Assembly: GCA_017621115.1 (NCBI GenBank)
Contig: JAGATU010000063.1
Location: forward strand, 1 to 32,051
Origin: Lachnospiraceae bacterium
GTDB lineage: Bacteria > Bacillota_A > Clostridia > Lachnospirales > Lachnospiraceae
Reading direction: 5' to 3'
Length of the DNA: 32,051 nucleotides
Part shown: positions 8,390-16,701 of the stretch, piece by piece
How the letters are laid out: each line of letters opens with the position of its first letter
Numbering within the stretch: position 1 is the stretch's first letter
Notes under the pieces: model-generated
What the model was told of the DNA's origin: nothing
Databases searched by the model: none
The model's input: the letters and a program-made list of their open reading frames with translations, nothing else
Made by a program: the position numbers and the translations under genes

Positions 8390-9454
8390 ATGAAAAAAAT
8401 AGTTTTAACCGGTGGCGGAACTGCCGGCCATGTTACACCCAATATTGCTTTACTTCCTGCTTTACGTGAAGCAGACTATGATATCCATTATATCGGCTCC
8501 TTTGAAGGCATCGAAAGCCGTTTGATTCCGGATTTTGATGTTCCTTATTACGGAATCTCAACCGGTAAGTTCAGAAGATATTTTGACCTTAAGAATTTTT
8601 CTGATCCCTTCCGGGTTATCAAGGGTTATCGGGATGCCAAGAAGATTTTAAAAGAACTTAAGCCCGATGTCGTATTCAGTAAGGGTGGATTCGTGGCTGT
8701 TCCTGTTGTCCGCGCAGCCGCTGATTTGAAGATTCCGTGCATCATCCACGAATCGGACATGACTCCCGGACTTGCTAACAAACTCTGCATTCCGGCAGCT
8801 ACAAAAGTATGTTGTAACTTCCCTGAGACCTTGCAGAATCTTCCTACCGGAAAGGCTGTTCTTACAGGTACTCCTATCCGCAGTGAACTTACCAAGGGGA
8901 ATAAGATTGCCGCTCTGGATATCTGTGGATTTACTTCCGACAAGCCTGTTATTATGGTAGTCGGCGGTTCCCAGGGTTCTGCTTCTATCAATCAGGTGGT
9001 GCGCGAAGCACTTCCAAAACTCTTGGAAGGCTTCCAGGTTCTCCATATCTGTGGTAAGGATAAAGTAGATAATCTCATGTTATCCATCCCGGGGTATAAG
9101 CAGTTTGAATATGTAAAAACGGAACTTAAAGATTTCTTTGCGTTGGCAGATCTTGTGATTTCCAGAGCCGGTGCAAATGCCATCTGCGAACTTCTTGCTC
9201 TTAAAAAACCTAATATTCTGATTCCGCTCTCTGCAGGAAGCCGCGGTGACCAGATATTAAATGCCGCTTCCTTTGAAGAACAGGGCTTTTCGATTGTAAT
9301 ACGTGAAGAAGCTCTGGATTGCTCTGTTTTGGTTGACAAAGTTCATGAATTATATGAGCAGAAAAATAACTATATTGAAAAAATGAACGAGAGCGGAAGA
9401 ACCGATGCGATTCCGATGATTATGAATCTCATTAATGAAGCCGCCGGTGAATAA
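8390..9454 (+). CDS. murG: UDP-GlcNAc:undecaprenyl-PP-MurNAc-pentapeptide GlcNAc transferase
   Basis: MurG adds GlcNAc to lipid I to make lipid II on the inner face of the membrane, the last cytoplasmic step of peptidoglycan precursor synthesis. The 354-aa protein has the N-terminal GGGTAGHVTPNIALLPAL loop (about residues 8-25), the interdomain GGSQGSASINQVV motif and the donor-binding SRAGANAICELLALKKPNILIPL segment. It is a GT-B fold family-28 glycosyltransferase. It is not in the usual mra/mur division cluster here but follows a TSCPD gene, and a terminator closes the pair. Whether another murG exists elsewhere cannot be seen. Confidence 0.95.
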   Translation: MKKIVLTGGGTAGHVTPNIALLPALREADYDIHYIGSFEGIESRLIPDFDVPYYGISTGKFRRYFDLKNFSDPFRVIKGYRDAKKILKELKPDVVFSKGGFVAVPVVRAAADLKIPCIIHESDMTPGLANKLCIPAATKVCCNFPETLQNLPTGKAVLTGTPIRSELTKGNKIAALDICGFTSDKPVIMVVGGSQGSASINQVVREALPKLLEGFQVLHICGKDKVDNLMLSIPGYKQFEYVKTELKDFFALADLVISRAGANAICELLALKKPNILIPLSAGSRGDQILNAASFEEQGFSIVIREEALDCSVLVDKVHELYEQKNNYIEKMNESGRTDAIPMIMNLINEAAGE

Positions 9455-9468
9455 AATTACAATACAAA

Positions 9469-9496
9469 AATGGCAGGGGATATTTCCTCTGCCATT
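9469..9496 (+). terminator. intrinsic terminator after murG
   Basis: A 12-bp stem (9469-9480 with 9485-9496, one G-U pair, loop TATT) followed by a T-rich tract. It ends the TSCPD-murG transcript 15 bp after the stop. Confidence 0.85.
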
Positions 9497-9551
9497 CTTA
9501 TTATTCTTTTTTGAATTTTTACATTATTAAATTGTTAAAGTTTACTTCTTC

Positions 9552-9695
9552 TTAATTAAACATAGATGTGCCGTATTTAGCTTTGCGCATAATCTTATAA
9601 CCAAGTACCACAAAAATAGACACGCAAAGATAACCGGTAGTTAAAACTGCAAGACCACCGCCCAAAATCATAAGTAAAATCATTCCAATATTCAT
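9552..9695 (-). CDS. 47-aa single-pass membrane miniprotein
   Basis: A short frame reading MNIGMILLMILGGGLAVLTT at its start and ending RKAKYGTSMFN. The first about 35 residues are hydrophobic with a glycine cluster, followed by a short basic tail, the pattern of a one-helix membrane protein. A GGAGA element lies about 9 nt before the ATG at 9695. Similar tiny membrane proteins occur in Lachnospiraceae, to my recollection, without known function. It lies downstream of the secreted 133-aa protein gene (9785-10186), 89 bp away, and could share its transcript. Confidence 0.65.
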   Translation of the reverse strand: MNIGMILLMILGGGLAVLTTGYLCVSIFVVLGYKIMRKAKYGTSMFN

Positions 9696-9784
9696 TTTTC
9701 AAATCTCCATCTCAATTTTTTCATGCTTAAATAAGCCTATTGTTCATAGACTTTCTTACTTATTGCCGTTATGTATTTGAGATG

Positions 9785-10186
9785 TTATACCTTCTCCCCA
9801 TCCTGCTTATGGATGTAGTCCAGTATTGCAACAGAGCATAGATTATCATAGTATAACCCTTCCTCTATTGCTGATGTGGAATGGAATTTCTGCGGAAGAA
9901 TATCCGCAACAAAAGACACAGAATCAATTTCTTGTTCTGTTCTGGATGTTACTCTTCTGCTATTAGTTCTTACCTGCCTGATAGAACTGATAACTTCTCT
10001 TTCACTTAACTGCTCCGTCCGATATACGGAGCCTTTTTCTATTAACCTATCGGGCGCAGAAATACTGCTCTCTTTATGACATGAGAAAAAGGAATTTGCC
10101 TGTATCCCATTAAGACAAATCCCGGAAATCATAATCGCTGCCATCAGCGCTATGCAAATCCACTTATGACTCCTTATTTTTCCCAT
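9785..10186 (-). CDS. small secreted or membrane-anchored protein, unknown function
   Basis: A 133-aa protein with a classic export signal: basic start (MGKIRSHK), a hydrophobic core (WICIALMAAIMISGICLNGI) and likely cleavage or anchoring around residue 30. The mature part is polar and Arg/Ser/Glu-rich (EREVISSIRQVRTNSRRVTSRTEQE) without a recognisable domain. The ATG at 10186 has AGAGGAG only 3 nt upstream, slightly close. A 7-bp hairpin lies directly before that ribosome site (10198-10216). Confidence 0.65.
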   Translation of the reverse strand: MGKIRSHKWICIALMAAIMISGICLNGIQANSFFSCHKESSISAPDRLIEKGSVYRTEQLSEREVISSIRQVRTNSRRVTSRTEQEIDSVSFVADILPQKFHSTSAIEEGLYYDNLCSVAILDYIHKQDGEKV

Positions 10187-10197
10187 AAACTCCTCTT

Positions 10198-10252
10198 ATT
10201 CTGCTTCTCGCAGAATCTTTTTTTCACTCGCTTTACTAAGATAAAATCTTAG
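10198..10252 (-). other. two inverted repeats in the 10187-10325 gap
   Basis: ATTCTGC (10198-10204) and GCAGAAT (10210-10216) form a 7-bp hairpin immediately 5' of the ribosome site of the secreted-protein gene. Read on the plus strand it is followed by CTTTTTTT, like an intrinsic terminator, although no plus-strand gene ends there. A second repeat CTAAGAT-AAA-ATCTTAG lies at 10236-10252 and could be an operator or the end of the methyltransferase transcript. Confidence 0.45.
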
Positions 10253-10325
10253 CAAAGGAATTCTTAACGGTCAAATAAACTTTTCTTTAAAAAATAGTTT
10301 AAAATTATCGGAGTGTACTTTGCCA

Positions 10326-11735
10326 CTACTTTCGAAGCCCCTTCGGATAATGATTCTTCATAATTCCGCCGGCCAGCTTACCCCAACCGATACTGTAACC
10401 GTCAACGGTAATCAGATACCAACCTTTTTCTCCTTCTGCCGGGAAAGTATTTCCCTTCAGATAGCCTCGCGCCTCTTCACTGTCTGCACTAAGATTCCAT
10501 GTATGAACAACCTCACCCGGTCTAAGAGCCAATGCCAGCGCATGCGCCGGCTCAAAACGGTTCTTTAAAAGCATTCCCAACTGCAATCCGGAACGCTGCA
10601 CTTTTAAGCCTTTCATCGCCGGCATATCCTTTGGCAATAAATAAACATTATCATGGAACTTAAAATATCCGCTTTTTGCATCCGGTCTTAACCAGTCCGC
10701 TTTTATCTCGTTTTTAATAAATTCTTCAAATTCCTTGCAACTCTTTAAATCCGTTGTTTTCTCCAGCCCGTTTCTCGGAAAAACAACATCATTCTCTGCA
10801 AGAGACCCTTCCCTCTGCAGAACTGCTACAAAATGCCCTTCGCCTTTTACTTTATGCGGCCATAGGCGGATGGTTCTTTTCAACTGATCTCGGATGTCTT
10901 CCGTAAGTTCTCCCATTTCTGCCTCTGCCCATTCGGGATTTCCGGCACTCATTCCATCCGTAAAAGGAACCTCCACAACAGAGAAATCCTTATGGGACAT
11001 TAAAAATCTGGCAATACTGCATTCGTTCTCCGGCGGGGCAAAAGTACATGTCGAATACACCATTCGTCCGCCGGGCATTAACATCTCTGCCGCCGCATCC
11101 AGTATTTCATCCTGCCTGTCAGCACACATCTGCACATTTTCAGGACTCCACTCGGTATGCGCATCTTCATTTTTACGGAACATTCCCTCTCCGGAACAGG
11201 GCGCATCCACCATAATACGGTGGAAATATCCCGGAAAAATACCGGCCAGTTTCTGTGGTGTCTCGTTTACAACAAGTGCATTACGGATTCCCATGCGCTC
11301 CACATTCTCGGATAAAATCTTAGCCCTGCTTGCCACATACTCATTACACACAAGCAGACCCTCTCCTTCCATGGCTCCTGCAATCTGGGTCGCTTTTCCC
11401 CCCGGTGCCGAACATAAATCCAGAACCCTCTCTCCCGGACGTGCTTCCAAAAGCTGTGCCGGTGTCTGGGCACTCGGCTCCTGTATATAATATACGCCGG
11501 CCTCATGATAAGGATGCTTTCCCGGCGCATCTTCTTTTTCATAATAGTAGCCGTTTTCCGACCACTCTACCTTGCTTAAAGAAAAAGGAACCCTTTCTAA
11601 AAAAGCTTCCTTGTCTCCTTTTAACGGATTGAACCGAAGCGCCTGCTTTTTCTCAAGGGCATAACTTGCCTCAAACGCCTCGTATTCTTCTCCCAACATC
11701 TTTTGCATTCTCTCTGTGAATGGTATTGGTAACAT
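10326..11735 (-). CDS. RsmF/RsmB-type 16S rRNA m5C methyltransferase (NOL1/NOP2/Sun family)
   Basis: A SAM-dependent RNA cytosine-5 methyltransferase of 469 aa. The SAM-binding loop VLDLCSAPGGKATQ, the catalytic motif IV (DAPCSGEGMFRK, with the Cys that binds C5 region) and motif VI (YSTCTFAPPENE, the second Cys) are intact. After about residue 290 comes a C-terminal region with an RsmF-like extension (PUA-like ending, LKVQRSGLQLGMLLKNRFEPAHALALAL). The ATG at 11735 has TGGAG 8 nt upstream; a longer GTG start at 11786 is less likely. It is the last gene of the probable cysK-HAD-ABC-F operon. The exact rRNA position is not deducible. Confidence 0.9.
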   Translation of the reverse strand: MLPIPFTERMQKMLGEEYEAFEASYALEKKQALRFNPLKGDKEAFLERVPFSLSKVEWSENGYYYEKEDAPGKHPYHEAGVYYIQEPSAQTPAQLLEARPGERVLDLCSAPGGKATQIAGAMEGEGLLVCNEYVASRAKILSENVERMGIRNALVVNETPQKLAGIFPGYFHRIMVDAPCSGEGMFRKNEDAHTEWSPENVQMCADRQDEILDAAAEMLMPGGRMVYSTCTFAPPENECSIARFLMSHKDFSVVEVPFTDGMSAGNPEWAEAEMGELTEDIRDQLKRTIRLWPHKVKGEGHFVAVLQREGSLAENDVVFPRNGLEKTTDLKSCKEFEEFIKNEIKADWLRPDAKSGYFKFHDNVYLLPKDMPAMKGLKVQRSGLQLGMLLKNRFEPAHALALALRPGEVVHTWNLSADSEEARGYLKGNTFPAEGEKGWYLITVDGYSIGWGKLAGGIMKNHYPKGLRK

Positions 11736-11786
11736 CTTTTTCTCCAAACGATTCGTGAAAAATCTTTTGCCGCTTCCGGCGAACAC

Positions 11787-13340
11787 TTAGATTCTTGTCG
11801 TGTACTGTGTGAAATCCCACACTTCATCTGCCAAGTCTTCATAAAACTCCGGCTCATGGCATACAAGTAAAATACTTCCGCCGTATTCCTGCAAAGCACG
11901 CTTTAATTCCGCCTTTGCATCCACATCCAAGTGGTTTGTCGGCTCGTCCAGTACCAGCAAATTGCTTTGGCGGTTGATAAGTTTACATAATCTAACTTTT
12001 GCCTGTTCTCCACCGCTGAGCACTTTTACCTTACTCTCAATATGCTTGGTTGTTAATCCGCATTTTGCAAGCGCAGAACGCACTTCATACTGTGAAAAAC
12101 CCGGAAACTCAGACCAAATTTCTTCGATACAGGTATTATCAGCACCTTTGCTGGTTTCCTGCTCAAAATAGCCAATTTCCAAATAATCACCCAATTCCAC
12201 GCTACCGCTGATTGCCTTGGTGATACCGAGGATACTCTTAAGCATCGTACTCTTCCCGATACCGTTGGCTCCTGTAATAACTACCTTTTTGCCACGCTCC
12301 ATGGCAAGATTAAGCGGCTTAGACAAAGGCTCATCATAACCGATAACCAAATCCCTTGCAATAAACGGGAACTTACCGCTGGTTCTGGCTTCGAGAAAAC
12401 GAAACTCAGGCTTGGGTTTCTCCGCTGCAAGCTCGATAACGTCCATCTTGTCCAGTTTCTTCTGGCGGGACATTGCCATATTACGTGTTGCAACACGGGC
12501 TTTATTTCTTGCAACGAAATCCTTTAAATCCGCAATCTCTTTCTGCTGACGGTTATATGCCGCCTCCAACTGGGATTTTTTCATCGCATAGACTTCCTGG
12601 AATTTATCATAATCACCCACATAACGGTTCAATTCCTGATTATCCATATGATAGATGATGTTAATTACACTATTAAGGAACGGAATATCATGGGAGATCA
12701 GAATGAATGCATTCTCATAATCATTCAAATATCTCTTCAGCCATTCGATATGTTCCACATCCAAGTAGTTGGTTGGCTCGTCCAAAAGCAAGATGTCCGG
12801 CTTTTCCAAAAGAAGCTTTCCTAAAAGCACCTTTGTACGCTGTCCACCACTCAGTTCCGATACATCCTTATCAAGGCCTATCGCTGAAAGTCCGAGTGCA
12901 CGTCCGACTTCTTCCACCTTGGAATCAATCATATAGAAGTCATGGGTCATCAAAAGATCTTGAATCGTTCCCATTTCCTCCATGTAGACTTCCAATTCTT
13001 CCGGCGTACAATCGCCCATTTTATCGCAGATATCATTCATCTGTGTTTCCATCTCAAATAAAAAGTTAAATGCAGAAGCCAGTACGTCACGGATAGTCAT
13101 ACCTTTTTCCAAAACCGTATGCTGGTCCAAATATCCGACACGTACACGTTTTGCCCACTCTACTTTTCCTTCATCCGGCATTAATTTACCTGTGATAATA
13201 TTCATAAAAGTAGACTTTCCTTCACCATTGGCTCCGACAAGTCCGATATGCTCTCCCTTAAGTAAACGGAAAGACACATCATTAAAAATGGCTCTGTCTC
13301 CAAAGCCATGTGTTAAATGTTCAACATTTAAAATACTCAT
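11787..13340 (-). CDS. ABC-F family ATPase (translation-associated)
   Basis: A soluble 517-aa protein with two ATP-binding cassettes and no membrane segments, the mark of ABC-F proteins, which act on ribosomes or confer ribosome protection. Cassette 1 has GANGEGKST, LSGGQRTKVLL and ILLLDEPTNYLD. The charged inter-domain linker (KKSQLEAAYNRQQKEIADLKDFVARNKARVATRNMAMSRQKKLDKMD) follows. Cassette 2 has GANGIGKST, LSGGEQAKVRL and LLVLDEPTNHLD. The overall style is closer to the housekeeping YbiT/EttA-like subgroups than to Vga/Msr resistance proteins, but this cannot be settled by eye. AGGAG precedes the ATG at 13340. It is placed between the HAD and rRNA methyltransferase genes with 8-bp and about 50-bp gaps. 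Confidence 0.93.
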   Translation of the reverse strand: MSILNVEHLTHGFGDRAIFNDVSFRLLKGEHIGLVGANGEGKSTFMNIITGKLMPDEGKVEWAKRVRVGYLDQHTVLEKGMTIRDVLASAFNFLFEMETQMNDICDKMGDCTPEELEVYMEEMGTIQDLLMTHDFYMIDSKVEEVGRALGLSAIGLDKDVSELSGGQRTKVLLGKLLLEKPDILLLDEPTNYLDVEHIEWLKRYLNDYENAFILISHDIPFLNSVINIIYHMDNQELNRYVGDYDKFQEVYAMKKSQLEAAYNRQQKEIADLKDFVARNKARVATRNMAMSRQKKLDKMDVIELAAEKPKPEFRFLEARTSGKFPFIARDLVIGYDEPLSKPLNLAMERGKKVVITGANGIGKSTMLKSILGITKAISGSVELGDYLEIGYFEQETSKGADNTCIEEIWSEFPGFSQYEVRSALAKCGLTTKHIESKVKVLSGGEQAKVRLCKLINRQSNLLVLDEPTNHLDVDAKAELKRALQEYGGSILLVCHEPEFYEDLADEVWDFTQYTTRI

Positions 13341-13348
13341 AAGTTCTC

Positions 13349-14158
13349 CTATAAAATAAACTCATCGATTACCTGAACAATACCGTCTTCGTCATTGGAT
13401 GCGGTAATATAATCCGCTTTTTCCTTTACCTTTGGCTGTGCATTGGCCATTGCAACTCCGACTCCTGCGTATTCAATCATGGTCAGGTCATTATAGCCGT
13501 CACCGCAACAAATGGTATTTTCCCTCGTCAGTCCAACAGAACTTAACATTCTGTCAATAGAAGATGCCTTATCAATTCCCTTTGGCATCCACTCAATAAA
13601 AAACGGCTCTGAACGGTAGACACTGATACGGTCTCCGTATTTCTCACTTAGATACTCCGTATATTTTTCCGCCGGTCCGGGCTCTGCCGTCATCAATAAT
13701 TTGTTCACTTCAAAATCAACAAAATTCAGAAAATCCGACACCTGAACAACCGGCATTCCGTTAATGCGCGATTCCAATTCAATATACTCATCGGTCGGCC
13801 CCATGGAAATAATCTTATCACCCATGTATGTAATCAATCCGCAGTTATTTTCTTTTGCAAAATGATATGCCTGCGGTACCAGAACGGACGGGAATATTTT
13901 CTGGAAAACCACATTACCGGTTCTGCAGTTAATAATTCTGCCACCGTTAAAAGAAAGCAGGTAGCCGCCGTATTTTTCCAATTCCAACTCTTTTTCAAAG
14001 CGTCTCATACCCGGAGTCGGTCTTCCGGACGCAAGCATCACTTTGTGCCCTCTTTCCTGAATGAGTTTAATGGCACGCTTGGTTTCCGGTGATATTTCTT
14101 TTTTTGAATTAGTTAACGTTCCGTCTATATCCAAGACCAATAACTTAATATCGTCCAT
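13349..14158 (-). CDS. Cof-type HAD-IIB sugar-phosphatase-like hydrolase
   Basis: A 269-aa haloacid-dehalogenase phosphatase of the Cof/YidA group. Motif I DIDGTLTNSKKEI carries the nucleophilic Asp and the acid/base Asp. Motif II is MLASGRP. The C2B cap lies between about residues 85 and 195, and motif IV is GDGYNDLTMIEYAGVGVAMANA. Such enzymes dephosphorylate sugar phosphates, FMN or similar small metabolites, often broadly. GGAAAGG is upstream of the ATG at 14158. The gene starts 33 bp after cysK and ends 8 bp before the ABC-F gene, as in an operon. Confidence 0.93.
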   Translation of the reverse strand: MDDIKLLVLDIDGTLTNSKKEISPETKRAIKLIQERGHKVMLASGRPTPGMRRFEKELELEKYGGYLLSFNGGRIINCRTGNVVFQKIFPSVLVPQAYHFAKENNCGLITYMGDKIISMGPTDEYIELESRINGMPVVQVSDFLNFVDFEVNKLLMTAEPGPAEKYTEYLSEKYGDRISVYRSEPFFIEWMPKGIDKASSIDRMLSSVGLTRENTICCGDGYNDLTMIEYAGVGVAMANAQPKVKEKADYITASNDEDGIVQVIDEFIL

Positions 14159-14191
14159 AAAAAAACCTTTCCGGGGTGTATCTAAAGTATC

Positions 14192-15124
14192 TTACTCGTT
14201 TTCAAATAAAGGTGTTGAGAAATATCTCTCTGCAGTATCCGGAAGAACGGTTACAACAGTCTTTCCTTTTCCCAATTTCTTAGCAAGCTTTAATGCTGCT
14301 GCCACGTTGGTTCCACTTGAGATGCCACACATAATACCTTCCATACGCGCAAGATTCTTCGCTGTGTTAATTGCTTCTTCATCGGTAACTATGTAAATAT
14401 CATCATAAATCTCGGTATTCAGATTCTCCGGAATCAAACCATCACCGATGCCCATCTGCAAATGGGTTCCGATATTACCGCCCGCCAAAATCGCTGCGTG
14501 CTCAGGCTCCACTGCCCAAATCTCGATATCCGGGTTCTGCGCTTTTAACACTTCACCAATTCCGCTGATGGTTCCGCCGGTTCCGATACCGGAGCAGAAA
14601 CCGTGAATCGGTCCCGCAACCTGCTCCATAATCTCAAGACCGGTTCTATGCTTATGTACCATTGGGTTAGCAGGATTCTCGAACTGCTGCGGAACGTACA
14701 CATTCGGATTTTCTTTAGCCATACGGAGTGCCGTCTGTAAACACTCATCAATACAATCCCCGATATTACCGGCATCATGGATTAACATTACCTCTGCACC
14801 GTAATGCGCTACAAGCTTTCTTCTCTCTTCACTAACGGAATCCGGCATAATAATAATTGTCTTATAACCCTTTACCGCACCAATAAGCGCAAGTCCGATT
14901 CCCTGGTTACCGCTGGTCGGCTCTACAATAATTGTGTCCTTATTAATCTTTCCTTCTTTTTCTGCCTGAGCAATCATATTGTATGCGGTTCTTGTCTTAA
15001 TCGAACCACCGACATTCAGACCCTCAAACTTCACCAATACCTCTGCCGCTTCCGGGTCATTCATCCTATTCAAGCGAATCATCGGTGTATGTCCGATATA
15101 TTCCAAAACATTGTTACAAACCAT
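14192..15124 (-). CDS. cysK: cysteine synthase (O-acetylserine sulfhydrylase)
   Basis: A fold-type-II PLP enzyme of 310 aa that makes cysteine from O-acetylserine and sulfide. The PLP lysine is in GGSIKTRTA (about residue 42). The substrate loop reads EPTSGNQGIGLA, and the phosphate-binding loop is GIGTGGTISGIG. The C-terminal PDTAERYFSTPLF is typical of CysK. It heads a probable operon with the HAD, ABC-F and RsmF-like genes, from the promoter at 15209-15238. No T-box or S-box leader is visible in the short 5' region. Confidence 0.95.
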   Translation of the reverse strand: MVCNNVLEYIGHTPMIRLNRMNDPEAAEVLVKFEGLNVGGSIKTRTAYNMIAQAEKEGKINKDTIIVEPTSGNQGIGLALIGAVKGYKTIIIMPDSVSEERRKLVAHYGAEVMLIHDAGNIGDCIDECLQTALRMAKENPNVYVPQQFENPANPMVHKHRTGLEIMEQVAGPIHGFCSGIGTGGTISGIGEVLKAQNPDIEIWAVEPEHAAILAGGNIGTHLQMGIGDGLIPENLNTEIYDDIYIVTDEEAINTAKNLARMEGIMCGISSGTNVAAALKLAKKLGKGKTVVTVLPDTAERYFSTPLFENE

Positions 15125-15208
15125 TTTATATCCAACCTTTCCATGCCTTACTATTTCTAAATATATGCAAAAAAATCTCCCTTGTTACAAATTCACAAAG
15201 TCCTTTAG

Positions 15209-15238
15209 ATTATAAACCATTCATACATCTTTTCGCAA
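15209..15238 (-). promoter_or_regulatory. sigma-A promoter of the cysK operon
   Basis: Minus strand: TTGCGA -35 (15233-15238), 18-bp spacer, perfect TATAAT -10 (15209-15214). The leader to the cysK ATG is about 77 nt. Confidence 0.55.
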
Positions 15239-15243
15239 CAAAA

Positions 15244-15274
15244 ATAAGAGGATGGAAAATTTCCATCCTCTTAT
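15244..15274 (-). terminator. intrinsic terminator after the flavodoxin gene
   Basis: A 15-bp perfect inverted repeat (15244-15258 and 15260-15274), followed on the minus strand by five T. It begins 3 bp after the flavodoxin stop and insulates the cysK promoter. Confidence 0.9.
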
Positions 15275-15276
15275 CA

Positions 15277-15759
15277 TTATTCGCTTTTTAATGCCTGTGC
15301 AAACTGTTTGATATTCTCCGGAAGAATCTTCGGAACCTTGGTCGGATCATTCTTCATGGAGTTGCCGACTGCTTTGGCAATAAAACGGTCAATACCCGTC
15401 TGCTTTTCAAGTTCCATCTTGCCACCGAAAGTTGCCGCACATACGGAGTGGGACAAGAGTTCCTTGTCGATATTCTGCATCAGGAATACTTCTGCCTGAT
15501 CCGGGAATCCGCAACAGATAAAAAATGCGCATTTTTTGTCCATAAGAGTTGCCTTATTGTCAGTAATAAATTTGACCGCTGCCTTATGGAGCTTACCCAT
15601 ACGGATGCTTCCGCCTACTACAATACAATCGTATTTGTCCAAATTAACTTTGTCGGATTCAATATTGCATAATACGGAGTCCGGCAATTCTTTTTTTAAT
15701 AATTCTGCACATTCCTTTGTTGTTCCGCTCTTGGATGCATAACAAATCGCTGTTTTCAT
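15277..15759 (-). CDS. flavodoxin-domain protein (HemG-like)
   Basis: A 160-aa FMN-binding flavodoxin-fold protein. The N-terminal phosphate loop YASKSGTTKECA and the second FMN contact VVGGSIRMGKLHKAA are visible. Short-chain flavodoxins of this type include menaquinone-dependent protoporphyrinogen oxidase HemG, but the same fold serves generic electron transfer, so the role is open. The ATG at 15759 (MKTAICYASKSG) with AGAGGG close upstream is preferred over a longer frame start at 15795. It lies 60 bp downstream of hflC and is probably the last gene of that transcript. Confidence 0.85.
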   Translation of the reverse strand: MKTAICYASKSGTTKECAELLKKELPDSVLCNIESDKVNLDKYDCIVVGGSIRMGKLHKAAVKFITDNKATLMDKKCAFFICCGFPDQAEVFLMQNIDKELLSHSVCAATFGGKMELEKQTGIDRFIAKAVGNSMKNDPTKVPKILPENIKQFAQALKSE

Positions 15760-15819
15760 ATTCCCTCTCATTCTTCCGGTCACAGGCCGGTTCACTTTTG
15801 TAAATGTTCTGTTCTTATT

Positions 15820-16689
15820 TTACTGCCCATTGAAGATTTGTGCAATCGGAGAATCTTCGGATAAAATTACTGTCTTATTATCCCCTGTAATGGATGCTTT
15901 CACTGCGTCAAGACTTCTTACGAATGAATAGAAGTCCGTCTTGCTTTCATCCGCATACGCATCGGATAAAATCTTCATGTATTCGGCTTCGCCTTCCGCT
16001 TTCAGAATCTCAGCCTGCTTTTCCGCCTCAGAAATCATAATGCTGACTTCTTTGTCGGTTGAGTTTTTGATAATCTGTGCTTCGGAAGTACCTTCTGCCG
16101 TGTAAGTTGCCGCAATATTTTCACGTTCGGAAATCATACGCTCGTATACAGCCGTCTTATTGTCCGCCGGCAAATCTAATTGTTTTGTCTCAACGGTAAG
16201 TACCTTAATTCCGTACTGGTCAAAGGTATTTCCCATATTTTTAAGAATTGCTGCGGTAAGTTCGCCGTCACGTCCGGAAATGACTTCTTCCTGCGACAGG
16301 GAGCTGATAATATTCTTGATAGAGTTATAAACCACGGTATTGATACGGTTCTCCGCATTACCGATGGAACCGTTTAATGTCTGCGCAAACTTAATCGGGT
16401 CCGTAATCTGCCACAATACATAACTGTTTGTAATCATGGTCTTCTTATCTCTTGTGATAACATCACTCGGTGCCAAGTCGTAAAGCTGGATATACTTTGG
16501 TAAAGAATCCACGGTCTGAATAAACGGAAGTTTGAAACTAAGTCCCGCTTCTGACTCTACATGGTCAATCTTACCAAACTGTCTTATCAGTTTGTATTCG
16601 TTCTCTCCTGTAACTACCATGCAGGAAAGACCTAAAAACAATGCCACTACAATAATAAATCCGGCAAAAAATCCAATACCTTTTTTCAT
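15820..16689 (-). CDS. hflC: HflC-type SPFH/band-7 membrane protein, FtsH modulator
   Basis: A 289-aa protein with one N-terminal membrane helix (about 5-25) and a band-7/SPFH domain facing away from the cytoplasm (EYKLIRQFGKIDHVESEAGLSFKLPF, then the helical SERENIAATYTAEGTSEAQII region). HflK and HflC form a large membrane cage that surrounds and restrains the FtsH protease. Gene order hflK-hflC with a 12-bp gap matches the family rule. AAGGAGGG precedes the ATG at 16689. The C-terminus ends with a short acidic stretch. Confidence 0.92.
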   Translation of the reverse strand: MKKGIGFFAGFIIVVALFLGLSCMVVTGENEYKLIRQFGKIDHVESEAGLSFKLPFIQTVDSLPKYIQLYDLAPSDVITRDKKTMITNSYVLWQITDPIKFAQTLNGSIGNAENRINTVVYNSIKNIISSLSQEEVISGRDGELTAAILKNMGNTFDQYGIKVLTVETKQLDLPADNKTAVYERMISERENIAATYTAEGTSEAQIIKNSTDKEVSIMISEAEKQAEILKAEGEAEYMKILSDAYADESKTDFYSFVRSLDAVKASITGDNKTVILSEDSPIAQIFNGQ

Positions 16690-16701
16690 GGTCTTCCCTC
16701 C

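Noticed and set aside
10894..11490. 198-aa open frame on the plus strand
   Set aside because: Antisense to the RsmF-like methyltransferase, whose catalytic motifs are intact on the other strand.
15125..15243. S-box or T-box leader for cysK
   Set aside because: The leader is only about 77 nt from the predicted promoter and has none of the conserved core elements.
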